64,000 bases of DNA from CALUTH01 sp964452495. Lineage in GTDB: Bacteria > Cyanobacteriota > Vampirovibrionia > Gastranaerophilales > Gastranaerophilaceae. The notes under the pieces were generated by a model. It had not been told where the DNA came from. It saw only the letters and a program-made list of their open reading frames with translations, and searched no databases. The position numbers and the translations under genes were made by a program. The DNA lies in the NCBI GenBank assembly GCA_964452495.1, contig CAYVMC010000002.1, positions 83,864 to 147,863 of the forward strand, written 5' to 3'. Of this stretch, positions 63,118-64,000 are shown one piece after another (the stretch's first letter is position 1; each line of letters starts with the position of its first letter).

Positions 63118-63624
63118 ATGAAAATTTCTGCACTATCATTCAAAGGAATGCCTGCCAATTATTATGTAATAGATAAATATGTTTCTCGCTCTGCGCAGCC
63201 AAACAAAGAAGATTTCCTCTGGTTAAAACAGCAAGGAGTAACTGATATTATAAATTTTCGAACAATGTATGCAAAAAATATCAATTTTGATGAAAAAAAG
63301 GTTGTTGAAAATCTTGGGTTAAAATATCATAATATCCCCACCATATCAGAATATCCCTCAGAAACAAAAGTACAAGAGTTTTTGAATTTAGTTGACAATG
63401 TATCAAGAAACAAAGGCAAAGCACACATTCACTGCTACGCAGGAGCCGACAGGACAGGATTATACGCCTTTATTTATAAAATAAAAAAAGGAATAGGAAC
63501 ATTACAGGAAAACAAACAAGAATGGATAAAAAGAGGACACAACACAACTTTATATCCAAAACTTATTCCTTGGGCAGAAAATTTTGTTAGAAAATATTAT
63601 TCAAAAAGGCCACCTTGTTTTTAA
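63118..63624 (+). CDS. Protein-tyrosine/dual-specificity phosphatase-like protein
   Basis: The catalytic CX5R loop is present as HCYAGADRTG (about residues 106-115). An upstream aspartate candidate and the front element VSRSAQPNKEDFLWLKQQGV with TDIINFR match the bacterial DSP family. The 168-residue length is typical. ATG 63118 is chosen since upstream residues are unlike the family. No ribosome-binding site is seen; TTGAAA and TAATAT spaced by 18 end five bases before ATG. The N-terminus ALSFKGMPAN hints at no signal peptide. Confidence 0.82.
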   Translation: MKISALSFKGMPANYYVIDKYVSRSAQPNKEDFLWLKQQGVTDIINFRTMYAKNINFDEKKVVENLGLKYHNIPTISEYPSETKVQEFLNLVDNVSRNKGKAHIHCYAGADRTGLYAFIYKIKKGIGTLQENKQEWIKRGHNTTLYPKLIPWAENFVRKYYSKRPPCF

Positions 63625-63645
63625 CCGTACTGATTATTAAAATAC

Positions 63646-63669
63646 CGGCTATACTTTCAGGCATAGCCG
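63646..63669. terminator. Hairpin between convergent genes
   Basis: CGGCTAT pairs with ATAGCCG around ten bases, between the phosphatase and the minus-strand gene. A long T run is missing, so terminator function is uncertain. Confidence 0.4.
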
Positions 63670-63761
63670 ATATTACTAATATATACTTTTAAGAAGATTG
63701 GGTAGACAAGTATTACCAACCCTGATTTTATACAAAGTTATGAAGATCATCAATACTAACG

Positions 63762-64000
<239 letters not shown>

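Overview
The window reads as an AT-rich, non-photosynthetic relative of cyanobacteria, most likely a gut-type Melainabacteria/Vampirovibrionia (Gastranaerophilales-like). This is inference. It rests on a close RpaB-type response regulator (62060-62830), a VKOR-DsbA fusion of the cyanobacterial type, tRNA-Ile without an encoded CCA, flagellar and chemotaxis genes, and no photosynthesis genes.

Layout. 25-3471: a two-component pair in tandem with flgB, flgC and fliE. 3803-6855: a dicarboxylate/amino-acid symporter, an unrecognised protein with a duplicated domain coupled to an HgdC-like activator ATPase, and yraN. 6876-8912 (minus): fliI and an exported protein. 9037-17984: smpB, wecB, a CoA-disulfide-reductase-like flavoprotein, cysK-cysE, aroQ, folE2 and proC. 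18073-22596: rpmH, a GC-rich purine-biased noncoding island, dnaE and an S4-domain gene. 22650-28619: a candidate small RNA, rpsU, tRNA-Ile, a broken GDP-fucose synthase remnant, a GT8-TupA fusion and two lineage-type unknown proteins. 28676-34857 (minus): yidD, flhA, fliH, a protein in the fliG position, fliF and a second fliE. 35091-39909: rmlA, queH, VKOR-DsbA and a histidine kinase. 40241-50126: an orphan methyltransferase, then a chemosensory and c-di-GMP cluster (degenerate HD-GYP/GGDEF protein, double CheW, REC-GGDEF, MCP, CheA-CheY). 50273-51251: speD and tmRNA.

An accessory island follows the 3' end of tmRNA (about 51252-61850). It starts with a dead DUF2924/serine-recombinase pair. 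Next comes an operon hsdM - hepT - mntA - membrane protein - SIR2-like protein - hsdS - hsdR, then decayed genes running into tRNA-His. The most interesting candidate system is the membrane protein plus SIR2 NADase-like pair embedded, with a HepT/MntA toxin-antitoxin module, inside a type I restriction operon. The window closes with rpaB, a protein-tyrosine-phosphatase-like gene and a partial gene encoding a long poly-aspartate tract.

Together the genes suggest a motile, chemotactic bacterium with c-di-GMP signalling and complete trans-translation (smpB and ssrA both present). A recurring promoter/start architecture, a -10 box six bases before ATG with no ribosome-binding site, suggests that several genes (smpB, wecB, the orphan methyltransferase, possibly dnaE) are translated from leaderless mRNAs.
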